NCBI GenBank assembly: GCA_017480445.1 | Contig: JAFVAO010000072.1 | Coordinates: 1 to 43,761, forward strand | Reading direction: 5' to 3' | DNA: 43,761 nt | Source of the DNA: Lachnospiraceae bacterium | Lineage (GTDB): Bacteria > Bacillota > Clostridia > Lachnospirales > Lachnospiraceae | In this document: one piece after another, positions 35,375-43,761 of the stretch | Layout: each line of letters opens with the position of its first letter | Numbering within the stretch: the first letter of the stretch is position 1 | Made by a program: the position numbers and the translations under genes | The notes under the pieces: model-generated | The model's database searches: none | Told to the model about the DNA's origin: nothing | Seen by the model: only the letters and a program-made list of their open reading frames with translations

Positions 35375-37137
35375 GCATTACCGCGCAGCGCCAGCGCTTC
35401 CAACGCCCGCCGCACGCGCAGACACAACACATTCGGTACAAAAGGTTTCTTGATGAAGTCCAGCGCCCCCATAGATAAGCCCTTCTCCTCCGCTGTTTCA
35501 TCCTCCACATCCGACAAAAAGATGACAGAAAGCGCCCCTTTCGCGTTCTTTCCATTCCGCAGATGCTGCCATGTATCAAAGCCATTCATGCCAGGCAGTG
35601 CGACATCCATCAGGATCAGATCCGGACAATTTCCGCCTTCGATATAATTGAACAGGGCCTGCCCGCTGTTTAGCACCGTCACACGCACGCCGCATTCACT
35701 GAGCGCATTCCCCGCAGCCTTCAGCACCGCAATATCCGCATCTACCACAACCACCCGCGGCAGCTTGCTGTCCAGCTCCTGCTGTCTCTCTGCCTCCTCC
35801 GGTGCGATCGACTCCGCTTCGTAAACGATCTGTAAATCCTGATCATAACCATTCCGGCTCCACGCAGTCTGGATCCGATCAATGACCTTCTGGATATCTT
35901 CCTCTGAGACCATCGGCAAAAACAGAAAAAACTGGTTTGATACATTCTGCATCATGATATCGCTGTTGCGCAGCGTATTCTTGATCGACTCTCCCAGCTT
36001 CTGCATTCTGGCCGCAAAATCCATCTCCGTCATTTCTATCTTCGGCGTGACCGTGTACAGAATCTTATATGCCTTTTCGTGGTACCGCTGAATGTATCGA
36101 TACATATAGCGATAAATACTTGCAAACGCCTCCTGTCCCAGCCACATTGCATGCCTGGCTACATAACGCTCCGACAGCACCATATCCATCCGGTTCAAGT
36201 CTGCTTCGCTTTTCTCCTCCGCCGGACGCAGCCGATCCGCCTCGTCACAGACAGCACAGCCATGCCGACCGTTTTGCTTGACCGTGTACAGTGCTTTATC
36301 CGCCTTGCCAAACAGGCTCATAAAATCCGCATTCCCCTCGGTGAGAACGGCGCCAACCGAAACACCCAAAGGAATCGTCATATTCGCCCCCAGAATCTGC
36401 TGCGCTGCGGCATACAACTGTTCTCCCAGTCTCTGCGCAATTTTCTTTAGCGCTTCTGCTTCTTCCAGATTTCGCAGAAACGCGATAAATTCGTCTCCTC
36501 CGATACGACCGACAATATCCTGGGAGCGAAACTGTTTTTTCAAAATTTCTGAAAAGGCAGACAGAATCTTATCGCCCGCCTCATGTCCATACAGATCATT
36601 CACCATTTTGAAATGATCCATATCAATGATCAGAAGCGCACCTCTGTACTCTCTGCATGCCCGCTCCAAGCGATGGTTCACACTCACTTTATTCAGCAGT
36701 CCCGTGAGTTGATCCATGGATGCCTCCTCCGAAAGTGCGATGATCCGCTTTGAATTGTTCAGGATATTTTTGATTCTGTGAACTAGGATTTCCGGCTCAT
36801 AGGGCTTTCGGATGTAATCCACCGCCCCCAGCGCCAGTCCCTCGCGCTCCGTTTCAATACTGTCATCTGCAGAGAGGAACATGGTGGGAATATGCTCCTT
36901 CCCCTTTACCTCTTCCATCGCACGGATTTGCTTGAGCAGCGCCAGTCCGTCCATATCCGGCATCCGGATCGTCAGCAGGAGCACATCCGGCTGTTTCTCC
37001 TGCGCGAGATAATTCAAAAGCGCCTGCCCGCTGTTCAGGGCCGTCACCCGCATACCATTCTCACTCAGCAAATGCCCGGCAAGCTTCAGATCCGCGATAT
37101 TGTCATCGACGACAATGACCCATTCCGACATTTCCAT
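35368..37137 (-). CDS. Diguanylate cyclase with two receivers: REC-GGDEF-degenerate GGDEF-REC
   Basis: The 589-residue protein makes c-di-GMP through a GGDEF domain (about 138-300) whose active site is intact (GGDEF, 213-217) and which keeps the product-inhibition site RSQD (204-207). The N-terminal receiver keeps the acidic pair VVDDN but has Thr56 where the phosphoacceptor Asp should be (LLLTIRMPDMDG). A second GGDEF-like domain (about 330-430) reads VSNQFF at the active-site position and is probably inactive. The C-terminal receiver keeps Asp511 (LILMDVALPG) but has Ala467 in the acidic pair (VVDAD). The start is uncertain: ATG 37137 lies 8 nt after AGGGG, while ATG 37146 has no room for a site. 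It lies 12 nt after the YjbR fusion gene. Confidence 0.93.
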   Translation of the reverse strand: MEMSEWVIVVDDNIADLKLAGHLLSENGMRVTALNSGQALLNYLAQEKQPDVLLLTIRMPDMDGLALLKQIRAMEEVKGKEHIPTMFLSADDSIETEREGLALGAVDYIRKPYEPEILVHRIKNILNNSKRIIALSEEASMDQLTGLLNKVSVNHRLERACREYRGALLIIDMDHFKMVNDLYGHEAGDKILSAFSEILKKQFRSQDIVGRIGGDEFIAFLRNLEEAEALKKIAQRLGEQLYAAAQQILGANMTIPLGVSVGAVLTEGNADFMSLFGKADKALYTVKQNGRHGCAVCDEADRLRPAEEKSEADLNRMDMVLSERYVARHAMWLGQEAFASIYRYMYRYIQRYHEKAYKILYTVTPKIEMTEMDFAARMQKLGESIKNTLRNSDIMMQNVSNQFFLFLPMVSEEDIQKVIDRIQTAWSRNGYDQDLQIVYEAESIAPEEAERQQELDSKLPRVVVVDADIAVLKAAGNALSECGVRVTVLNSGQALFNYIEGGNCPDLILMDVALPGMNGFDTWQHLRNGKNAKGALSVIFLSDVEDETAEEKGLSMGALDFIKKPFVPNVLCLRVRRALEALALRGNAK

Positions 37138-37149
37138 ATGCTTCATCCC

Positions 37150-37794
37150 CTATATCCCGTATTTTTCCAGATCGACCTTCCCGTCCACGACCTCGATCCC
37201 GTCCGCGGTCAACCGCTTTGCCTGCTCCCCCGGACCGCCGAAGGCAAATTCTCCCGAAAGCTCACCTTTGGAATTCACCACGCGATAGCACGGTGTTCCC
37301 TCCGGATCCGGATTCTTGTGCAGCGCATTGCCCACCGCCCGCGACATCTTCGGATTTCCCGCCAGCGCCGCCACCTGCCCGTAGGTCGCCACTTTCCCTC
37401 TGGGAATCTTGCGCACTGCCTCGTAAATCCGCTTCGTCGGGTTGTCCGTGATCAGTACATAGCTCTCATCAATCCGTTCATACACCTGCTCCTCGGGCAC
37501 TGTTCCATCCAATAATATGGTCAGCCAGTGCTGTTTATTCATATGATACGCCGGCAGGTACCCATCCGTGCTTACGATCATCCCGATCAGCTCCGGATCT
37601 GCCTTGACATTGATCACCCATACCATGCCGGTACCCTGCAGCCCCAGACTGTGCCTGGACACCGGCATGATCAGTGCAAACCACTTGTCGTTCTCCAACG
37701 CCTTGAAGGTTTCATTCTCCGGGTATTTCCCCCAGGGGTGCTCCGGCGCAACGCCGTATTTCCCTTTGATATATTCCTCGATCTGATCTTTCAC
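37150..37794 (-). CDS. YjbR/MmcQ domain fused to an alkyltransferase-like (MGMT) domain
   Basis: The 214-residue protein joins an N-terminal MmcQ/YjbR domain (about 1-115: YGVAPEHPW, then KWFALIM, then HMNKQHWLTI), a CyaY-like fold of unknown role often found near DNA-repair genes, to a C-terminal methylguanine methyltransferase DNA-binding domain (about 120-214: RIYEAVRKIPRGKVATYGQVA, then SRAVGNALHKNP). The active-site motif reads PCYRVV in place of PCHRVV: Cys169 is kept but the usual His is Tyr170. It may repair O6-alkylguanine poorly or only bind lesions. No ATG start fits; GTG 37794 lies 11 nt after AAAGGAG. The cyclase gene follows 12 nt later. Confidence 0.8.
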   Translation of the reverse strand: MKDQIEEYIKGKYGVAPEHPWGKYPENETFKALENDKWFALIMPVSRHSLGLQGTGMVWVINVKADPELIGMIVSTDGYLPAYHMNKQHWLTILLDGTVPEEQVYERIDESYVLITDNPTKRIYEAVRKIPRGKVATYGQVAALAGNPKMSRAVGNALHKNPDPEGTPCYRVVNSKGELSGEFAFGGPGEQAKRLTADGIEVVDGKVDLEKYGI

Positions 37795-37904
37795 GCAATC
37801 CACATCTCCTTTTGCTCCATTACTCTTACCAAAATACCACTTTTCCCTCCACAAATCAAATTTCTGAATAAATTTTATGTGATCGCCGGCGCATCCACGT
37901 CGAA

Positions 37905-37953
37905 AGGGTGCTCCCCACGATGCACTGTGTCAGCCATCGTTTCAGAGCACCCT
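37905..37953 (-). terminator. Two-tier hairpin after the large kinase gene
   Basis: AGGGTGCTC pairs with GAGCACCCT (9 bp) and encloses a second perfect stem ACGATG/CATCGT. On the minus strand only TTT follows, so this is a weak terminator or an mRNA processing site between the kinase and YjbR-fusion genes. Confidence 0.5.
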
Positions 37954-38038
37954 CTGAATATAAATACTTGCAGGCTATCCGCTATAAGTGATATCGCCGC
38001 TTTCACAGCATTCCCGATCACCTCCCAGGCAAGCTCCA

Positions 38039-41000
38039 TCAGCATCCCTTCGAAAGTGCAGGCCGCTTCTCCGCCGCTGCGTCCAGCTTCTCCAGATGTG
38101 CCTCCAGCCTGCGATAGTCGTTCAGCAGTGCTTCCGTATTCTGTCTGATAAAATCCGCATCCTCCCGCTTCCCCGCGAGCTCCAATGCTTTTGCCTGATC
38201 GGAAAGTGCCGCCGCTCCTATGATGCGCGCCGCACTTTTCAACGCATGTACTTTGATCGTGTAATCGTCCAGATCCTCCTGCTCATACAGCTTCTCAATC
38301 TCGTCCGCCTCTTGCCGCGCCGTCTGATGAAACACCTGCAAAACGGATAAAAAGCTTTCCGTCGAACCACAGTTTTGAATCCCCTGCCCGACATCGATCT
38401 CCGGAATTTCGTAGAGCCACTGGGGCAGCGCAGCAGATGTTGCAGACTCTGCCTGCGCGATCTCCTCTGCCGACTGCAGCCGGTCATCGGCTGACAGGAC
38501 AATATTCCAGATACGGTCGATCCCCTTCCATATCTTCCGCCCATTGCCGCGCTCATTCATGGCATAGGCATGGTCCTCATCGATCATGGCAATCATGATA
38601 TCCGCAATCTTCGGATCAAAGTGGGTTCCCCTGCACCGCAGGATCTCCTCGCGAACTGTTGCCTGCGGTCTGGGATTGGAATAAGTGCGGGTACTCGTCA
38701 TGGCGTCATAACAATCCGCCACACAGATGATCCGTGCCTCCTCGGGGATCATCTCACCCTTCAGACCGTCCGGATAACCGCTCCCGTCATATTTTTCATG
38801 ATGGGAACGCGCGCCGACAGCCAGCTCCGGCATGTCCTTGATGCCCTTTAATATTTCATACCCGATGGTCGTATGCTCTTTGATCTCGCCGAATTCGTCC
38901 AGGGTCAGCTTCGCCGTCTTGTTGATGATCAACTCGGAGACACCGATCTTTCCGATGTCATGCAAAAGCCCCATCTTATACAGCTTTTCCTGCTCCTCAA
39001 AGCTCTTGCCCATGCGCCTTGCGATCTCCGCCGAATAGGCCGCCACACGCTCGGAATGACCGTTCGTATAATGATCCTTGGCATCCACCGTATGGGACAG
39101 GGCAAGCATCATTTCCTTGTTCAGACGTTCCGCGCGATCCGTCTGCCGGACCACCTCTCCCTGCAGGTTCTTCTGATACCGATCCAGCGCAATGATCCTT
39201 CTGCACCGCTGCAGAAGCACTTCCGGCGCAAACGGCTTCCGGATCAGATCCTGCGCGCCGTTCTTTAACGCCTGTGCCTCCTTTTCCCTGTCCTCATCCG
39301 CAGTGATATAGAGCACCGGTATATCGCAGGTATCCGCGTCCTCTCGCAACTTCTGGAATACCTCAAATCCGTTCATGCCTGCCATATTGATATCAAGCAG
39401 GATCAGTGCCGGCTGCATGTCCTTCGCAAGCTGCAATGCCTCGCTTCCCTCCATACAGCTCTCCACCGCAAAGCTTCCCTCCAGAATCTCTCTTGCCAAA
39501 GCACAGATCACCGCGTCATCATCCACCACCAGAATCTTCTGTGCAAAAACAGCTTCTGCCTTCGGATCCGTTTCCTGCTCCGCCGTCGCCGCAACAACCT
39601 TCTCCGCTGGCAGGTAATGCCGCAGCATCTCCTCTAACATTCTTCCGTCCACCGGCTTCGACAGATAATCCGCAAAACCTGCCTGCAGATACAGCTCCCG
39701 CGCGCCGGACACCGCATTCGCAGTCAGCGCGATACAAACCGGTGCATGGTCGATTTCTGTCTGCAGACGGTGCAACGTTTCGATCCCGTCCATATCCGGC
39801 ATCATATGATCGATAAAAATCACGTCATACGATGTTTCCTCTGCCGCCTGCAGCGCCTCCGCACCCGAGAATGCCGTGTCGACCTTTACCTGCGTCTGCT
39901 TCAGCAGATTCCGGATCACTGTCAGATTCACTTCATTGTCATCCACCACCAAAATCTGCGCATCCGGTGCATGGAACAATTCATGATACGCTTTATGCTT
40001 TGTGGTTTCCGTCTCAAATCTTGTGCCAAAATCCCCGATTGCCTCCCACCGGATGACACGCTGCCGGATCGCGAAGGAGAAATCCGACCCTTCCCCGTAG
40101 ACACTGTTTACCTCCAGCTGACTGTCCATCAAAGCAAGCAGCTGCTTCACGATACTCATGCCGAGTCCGGTACCTTCAATAGAGCGGTTCCTGGATTCCT
40201 CAATGCGTGAAAACGGAGAAAACAGCTTCTCCATATCCTCTTCCTTCATGCCGATGCCGGTGTCAGCAACTGCAAACCGAAGCAAAATCTCCTGGTCAGC
40301 ACATTTTGAAAAGCCCACCGAAAGCTTTACCGTTCCGCTTTCCGTATATTTCACTGCATTGGTGAGGAGATTTAACACGATCTGCTTGATGCGGATCTCA
40401 TCACCGTACAAAATATGCGGCGTATACTGATCCACAGCAACCTCCAGATGCAGCCCCTTTTTATTGGCCCGATCCCGTATCATATTGACCAGATCACCGA
40501 TCACAGAGGAAAGCGCGTACTGCGTCGGCAGAATCTCCATCCTGCCCTCTTCGATCTTGGAAAAATCCAAAATGTCATTGATCAGCGACAACAGCGTCCG
40601 CCCTGCTGTCTGAATATCCTGCGCATAGGAAATGGTCTCTTTTTCCCTGCTCTCCCGCAGGATCATTTCATCCATGCCGAGCACCGCATTGATCGGCGTC
40701 CGTCTCTCATGCGACATATTGGCAAGAAACGAAGATTTGGCCTGATTCGCTTCATCCGCGATCCGTTTCTGCTCCTCCAGCTCCGCCATGTATTGATAAT
40801 GCTCGGTGTCATCCGCAAACGCATAGAGGGTTCCCGCCTCCACCCCATCCTGATAGAGGATATTTTTTTCCGGTGAATAAATCCGATCCTCTATCCGCAA
40901 CGGTTCATCCGCCTCAACGACAGCACGCAGCCTGTCCATGACCTCCTGTGCGTTATCTTCCAGCGCCGGGAAAATTGCCAGCGCCGGCTTGTTGAAATAA

Positions 41001-41767
41001 CTCACCTCACCCTGCTCATTCGTCGCGATGATCCCCTCCGACAACTCATCGATCACATACTCTCGTGCCAGCGTCTCCGTGTCCAGCAGTTTATATTTAA
41101 AAATACCGATAAAAACGAACAATGTGCCGATCGGGAAGCCCAGCATGGTCACATCATATACCCTGGTTACGGGGAACAGCTTGAGCATTGCGATCATCGT
41201 AAATGTCCCTTCCGTCAACGTCGCTATGATGACTGTGAGCAAACGCGCCCTGGCGATCTTATTCCTCTCCTGATGCCTTTTCACAAACAAAATCCCCAGC
41301 CCCAACACAATATGAACAGCCACCACTGCAGTCCACATATCATGCCAGATACCGTTTTCGTGATGAAAATTGGGGAACTGCCTCACCACTTCAAAATCAC
41401 CGCATATATAGTAGAGTCCCGTGTATTCCGTCGTATAAATAATCACATAGGTAACCACATTGATCAGTGCCATGACACGCTTCAAGATCTGCGATATTTT
41501 GATTTGGGTCAGCTCGGCAATGAATAAAATCAGTGCAAACGAGATCCACACTCTGCCCAAATAAGAAAGCTTTAACGCCGTGAGATATGCCTCACCCGAC
41601 CTTGCCAAAAGCTGTGAGAGATACCCGATATTGTTCACGAGTGTCGTTGCACAACTGAACAGCAGGCAGGTATGCAACGCGCCCTTCCCGTCCCGAAAAA
41701 CCAGATAACATTCCGCCAGCAGCGCAATGATGCTGACAATCTGAATACCAAGTACAAGCTGATACAT
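38039..41767 (-). CDS. 7TM hybrid histidine kinase with two receivers, HD-GYP and Hpt domains
   Basis: The 1242-residue protein has seven membrane segments (about 1-225, HisK_7TM type), a PAS-like domain (about 235-325), HisKA with His353 in an unusual H-box MSHERRTPIN (Arg where Ile/Leu is normal), HATPase (about 450-570), a first receiver (Asp653 in FIDHMMPDMDG), a second receiver (Asp792 in LLDINMAGMNG), an HD-GYP c-di-GMP phosphodiesterase domain (about 885-1050, HD at 936-937, HHEKYDGSGYP at 989-999) and a C-terminal Hpt domain (His1174 in VHALKSAA). It joins a complete phosphorelay to c-di-GMP breakdown in one chain. The start is the ATG at 41767 after AGGGGGG; 22 upstream codons are excluded. 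It lies 8 nt after the glycosylase gene. Confidence 0.95.
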   Translation of the reverse strand: MYQLVLGIQIVSIIALLAECYLVFRDGKGALHTCLLFSCATTLVNNIGYLSQLLARSGEAYLTALKLSYLGRVWISFALILFIAELTQIKISQILKRVMALINVVTYVIIYTTEYTGLYYICGDFEVVRQFPNFHHENGIWHDMWTAVVAVHIVLGLGILFVKRHQERNKIARARLLTVIIATLTEGTFTMIAMLKLFPVTRVYDVTMLGFPIGTLFVFIGIFKYKLLDTETLAREYVIDELSEGIIATNEQGEVSYFNKPALAIFPALEDNAQEVMDRLRAVVEADEPLRIEDRIYSPEKNILYQDGVEAGTLYAFADDTEHYQYMAELEEQKRIADEANQAKSSFLANMSHERRTPINAVLGMDEMILRESREKETISYAQDIQTAGRTLLSLINDILDFSKIEEGRMEILPTQYALSSVIGDLVNMIRDRANKKGLHLEVAVDQYTPHILYGDEIRIKQIVLNLLTNAVKYTESGTVKLSVGFSKCADQEILLRFAVADTGIGMKEEDMEKLFSPFSRIEESRNRSIEGTGLGMSIVKQLLALMDSQLEVNSVYGEGSDFSFAIRQRVIRWEAIGDFGTRFETETTKHKAYHELFHAPDAQILVVDDNEVNLTVIRNLLKQTQVKVDTAFSGAEALQAAEETSYDVIFIDHMMPDMDGIETLHRLQTEIDHAPVCIALTANAVSGARELYLQAGFADYLSKPVDGRMLEEMLRHYLPAEKVVAATAEQETDPKAEAVFAQKILVVDDDAVICALAREILEGSFAVESCMEGSEALQLAKDMQPALILLDINMAGMNGFEVFQKLREDADTCDIPVLYITADEDREKEAQALKNGAQDLIRKPFAPEVLLQRCRRIIALDRYQKNLQGEVVRQTDRAERLNKEMMLALSHTVDAKDHYTNGHSERVAAYSAEIARRMGKSFEEQEKLYKMGLLHDIGKIGVSELIINKTAKLTLDEFGEIKEHTTIGYEILKGIKDMPELAVGARSHHEKYDGSGYPDGLKGEMIPEEARIICVADCYDAMTSTRTYSNPRPQATVREEILRCRGTHFDPKIADIMIAMIDEDHAYAMNERGNGRKIWKGIDRIWNIVLSADDRLQSAEEIAQAESATSAALPQWLYEIPEIDVGQGIQNCGSTESFLSVLQVFHQTARQEADEIEKLYEQEDLDDYTIKVHALKSAARIIGAAALSDQAKALELAGKREDADFIRQNTEALLNDYRRLEAHLEKLDAAAEKRPALSKGC

Positions 41768-41775
41768 ATTTCCCC

Positions 41776-42264
41776 CTATCCGGCCTGATTGATACGTTCT
41801 CTCCACACTTCGATCAGCCGTTCCAAGCTCCACGCGGCGTTTGCCGGGCTTGTGGACGGCAGCACCACCGCCGTTCTCCCGGTCACCGGCTCCGTATATT
41901 TTCGATACATCTTCTCCGCGGTCTTACCGTTCACAAAAATCTGCCGGATCGGCGCCGCGTCCAAAATGACACTCAGATCATTGGCAGTCACATTCCTGAT
42001 ACTCGCGTCCGAAGACCCTACAATATCACAGGACTTGATCACATCCCACGCAGCGACTTGATGCCGCAGCAAAAATGCCCGCCGCTCCTCCACCGTCTCC
42101 GGAAAATCATCCGCAAACACCGCCGCCATCACCTTCCAAAAACGATTCTGCGGATGGCCATAGAAAAACATCGCCTCTCTGGATTTGACTGACGGAAAAC
42201 TTCCAAGAATCAATATACGTGAGTGCGCGTCATACACCGGCGCGATCGGATGCTCCAGTTTCAT
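41776..42264 (-). CDS. DNA-deoxyinosine (hypoxanthine) glycosylase, UDG superfamily
   Basis: This enzyme class removes deaminated adenine (hypoxanthine) from DNA to start base-excision repair. The 162-residue protein has ILILGSFPSVKSREA followed by FFYGHPQNRFW, the GSSDASIRNV motif and a late LPSTSPANA, all of which mark the family 6 HDG group more than Mug itself. There is no signal or membrane segment. The ribosome site GGTAGGA lies about 9 nt upstream. It is followed 8 nt later by the large kinase, so the two probably share a transcript. Confidence 0.88.
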   Translation of the reverse strand: MKLEHPIAPVYDAHSRILILGSFPSVKSREAMFFYGHPQNRFWKVMAAVFADDFPETVEERRAFLLRHQVAAWDVIKSCDIVGSSDASIRNVTANDLSVILDAAPIRQIFVNGKTAEKMYRKYTEPVTGRTAVVLPSTSPANAAWSLERLIEVWRERINQAG

Positions 42265-42314
42265 TTTATCATTCCTACCTCTATACTAGTATGATTCAGA
42301 CAGTAAATCAATCT

Positions 42315-43037
42315 CTATTTTAACACCCACACAAATCCTTTCGCCGTACGCTTTTCCGCATCCATAAAATGATTCCCCGGATTCCACTCCAACACACATG
42401 CCTCACATGTAGTCTGCTCCCTCAGCGCCGCGTACTGCTGCCGGATCGCGTCTCCCACCTTCGCCATCACCGGATTCCGCGTCTTCTCCTCCTTGTCGCC
42501 CAGACTGAGATATACACGTTCCGCAAGAATTGCATGCTCTTTACTGTACTGCTCCCATCCCGGAAACCACACCGACGGTGAGACCGCAGCGATCCCCCTA
42601 AACACCTCCGTCCTGCTCGCAGCCCAGAGCGCAAAAAGTCCAGCCAGTGAATAGCCGCCCAGACAGATCCTTTTTCCTTCCGCGGAAATCCTTTCTTTTG
42701 TGATCTCCTCCGGCTTCATGCAAAGCAGCTCCGGCAGCAATTCCCCTAAAATAAATTGCAGCGTCCGCTCCGCGCCGGCGCCGAACCCTTCCTTTCCAAA
42801 GACCGGCGGCGCCTCCCACGGCGATAACTCCTCGTTCCAGTCACTGATCAAAAAAGCTGCCAGCAAAAACGGTTTGTCTCCCGCGCCTTCCCGGATCAGC
42901 GCGACCTCCGCATCCAGCTGCTCGGACTCATGCCCGTCAACCGCCTGAATTAAAATGTCGAAATCACAATCCTTCCCAAGTGCTTCGCCACCGTATATAT
43001 AACATGTTCTGCCGCCGATCATTTTTTCCTGCCGCAT
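42315..43037 (-). CDS. Alpha/beta hydrolase, esterase-like (PF00756 type)
   Basis: The 240-residue protein has the nucleophile elbow GGYSLAGLFALW (Ser in GYSLAG) and a C-terminal NPGNHF motif with the likely catalytic His, as in siderophore esterases and feruloyl-esterase-like proteins. It has no signal peptide, so it probably acts in the cytoplasm on an imported ester. The start is the ATG at 43037, 6 nt after GGAGGAG; twelve upstream codons are excluded. The substrate cannot be told from the sequence. It is the first gene of the minus-strand block that includes the glycosylase and the kinase. Confidence 0.82.
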   Translation of the reverse strand: MRQEKMIGGRTCYIYGGEALGKDCDFDILIQAVDGHESEQLDAEVALIREGAGDKPFLLAAFLISDWNEELSPWEAPPVFGKEGFGAGAERTLQFILGELLPELLCMKPEEITKERISAEGKRICLGGYSLAGLFALWAASRTEVFRGIAAVSPSVWFPGWEQYSKEHAILAERVYLSLGDKEEKTRNPVMAKVGDAIRQQYAALREQTTCEACVLEWNPGNHFMDAEKRTAKGFVWVLK

Positions 43038-43147
43038 CAAAATCTCCTCCCTCTTCCTGCCTTGCCACCGCATATGGCAACGCTTGCGCTCTTACCATCT
43101 TCAGTTTCAAATTCATCTTCTCGCATTGCTGTATACTATCAAAGATT

Positions 43148-43176
43148 TTTACCATTTACAAGTTGAACTCTATAAT
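43148..43176 (+). promoter_or_regulatory. Candidate promoter of the recombinase gene
   Basis: TTTACC and TATAAT are spaced 17 bp in an AT-rich region, with a leader of about 125 nt. A 44-codon open frame from 43181 overlaps the recombinase start and is not supported as a gene. Confidence 0.45.
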
Positions 43177-43301
43177 TTATATGAAAAGCCGAGCAGCATT
43201 ACAATATGATGTTAATTTAAATAAAATATCAATACATCGCCCTATCAATACATTCGGAAAATATCGTAAACTGAATATAAAAAATTATAAATGGAGGATA
43301 A

Positions 43302-43761
<460 letters not shown>

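Overview
The window reads as a chromosomal segment of a clostridial Bacillota, most like a Lachnospiraceae gut or rumen anaerobe (inference). Supporting signs are strong AGGAGG-type ribosome sites, TTGACA/TATAAT promoters with 17-bp spacers, an FMN riboswitch in front of an ECF riboflavin transporter, a DUF975 protein, HisK_7TM hybrid kinases, and a hexuronate (uxaA/uxaB/uxaC) and GH105 pectin-degradation gene set. No rRNA, tRNA or CRISPR array was seen. Gene starts were reassigned where an upstream codon lacked a plausible ribosome site.

Layout. 1-6 kb: the end of azlD, then clpB (-), a CmpB-type membrane protein (-), a membrane-anchored EIIA-like protein that has lost both phospho-histidines (-), a cold-shock gene with a long structured leader (+), and mntP (+). 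5.9-6.4 kb: a gene-free, GC-rich stretch holding a 120-nt imperfect palindrome and overlapping, mutually exclusive hairpins that end in a terminator-like stem. 6.4-14.4 kb (all -): a GH105 hydrolase, then in transcription order tig, clpP, clpX, engB, truA and a TraX-family gene, plus a RibU-type substrate-binding protein under an FMN riboswitch. 14.4-18.7 kb (-): an orphan TRAP binding lipoprotein followed by a 7TM hybrid kinase with receiver and Hpt domains. 18.9-20.7 kb (+): hflK-hflC behind a 5' terminal hairpin. 20.9-29 kb: tex (-), a three-gene + cluster (small membrane protein, HExxH protein, DUF975 protein), then secA-prfB (-). 29.1-35.3 kb: a small XRE regulator with tandem operators, then the hexuronate locus uxaB-uxaA (-), lacI-type regulator and uxaC (+). 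35.3-43 kb (-): a signalling and repair block holding a diguanylate cyclase with two receivers, a YjbR-alkyltransferase fusion, a 1242-residue 7TM kinase with two receivers, HD-GYP and Hpt, a deoxyinosine glycosylase and an esterase. 43.3 kb to the end: an AT-rich segment starting a serine recombinase whose nucleophile codon is Cys.

How they work together. The tig/clpP/clpX/clpB/hflKC/secA genes are housekeeping proteostasis and export. GH105 and UxaCBA form a route from pectin fragments to 2-keto-3-deoxygluconate, probably under the LacI-type repressor. The most unusual content is signalling: two large 7TM hybrid kinases, one beside a solute-binding lipoprotein and one fused to a c-di-GMP phosphodiesterase, with a complementary c-di-GMP synthase two genes away whose two receivers are degenerate in opposite ways.
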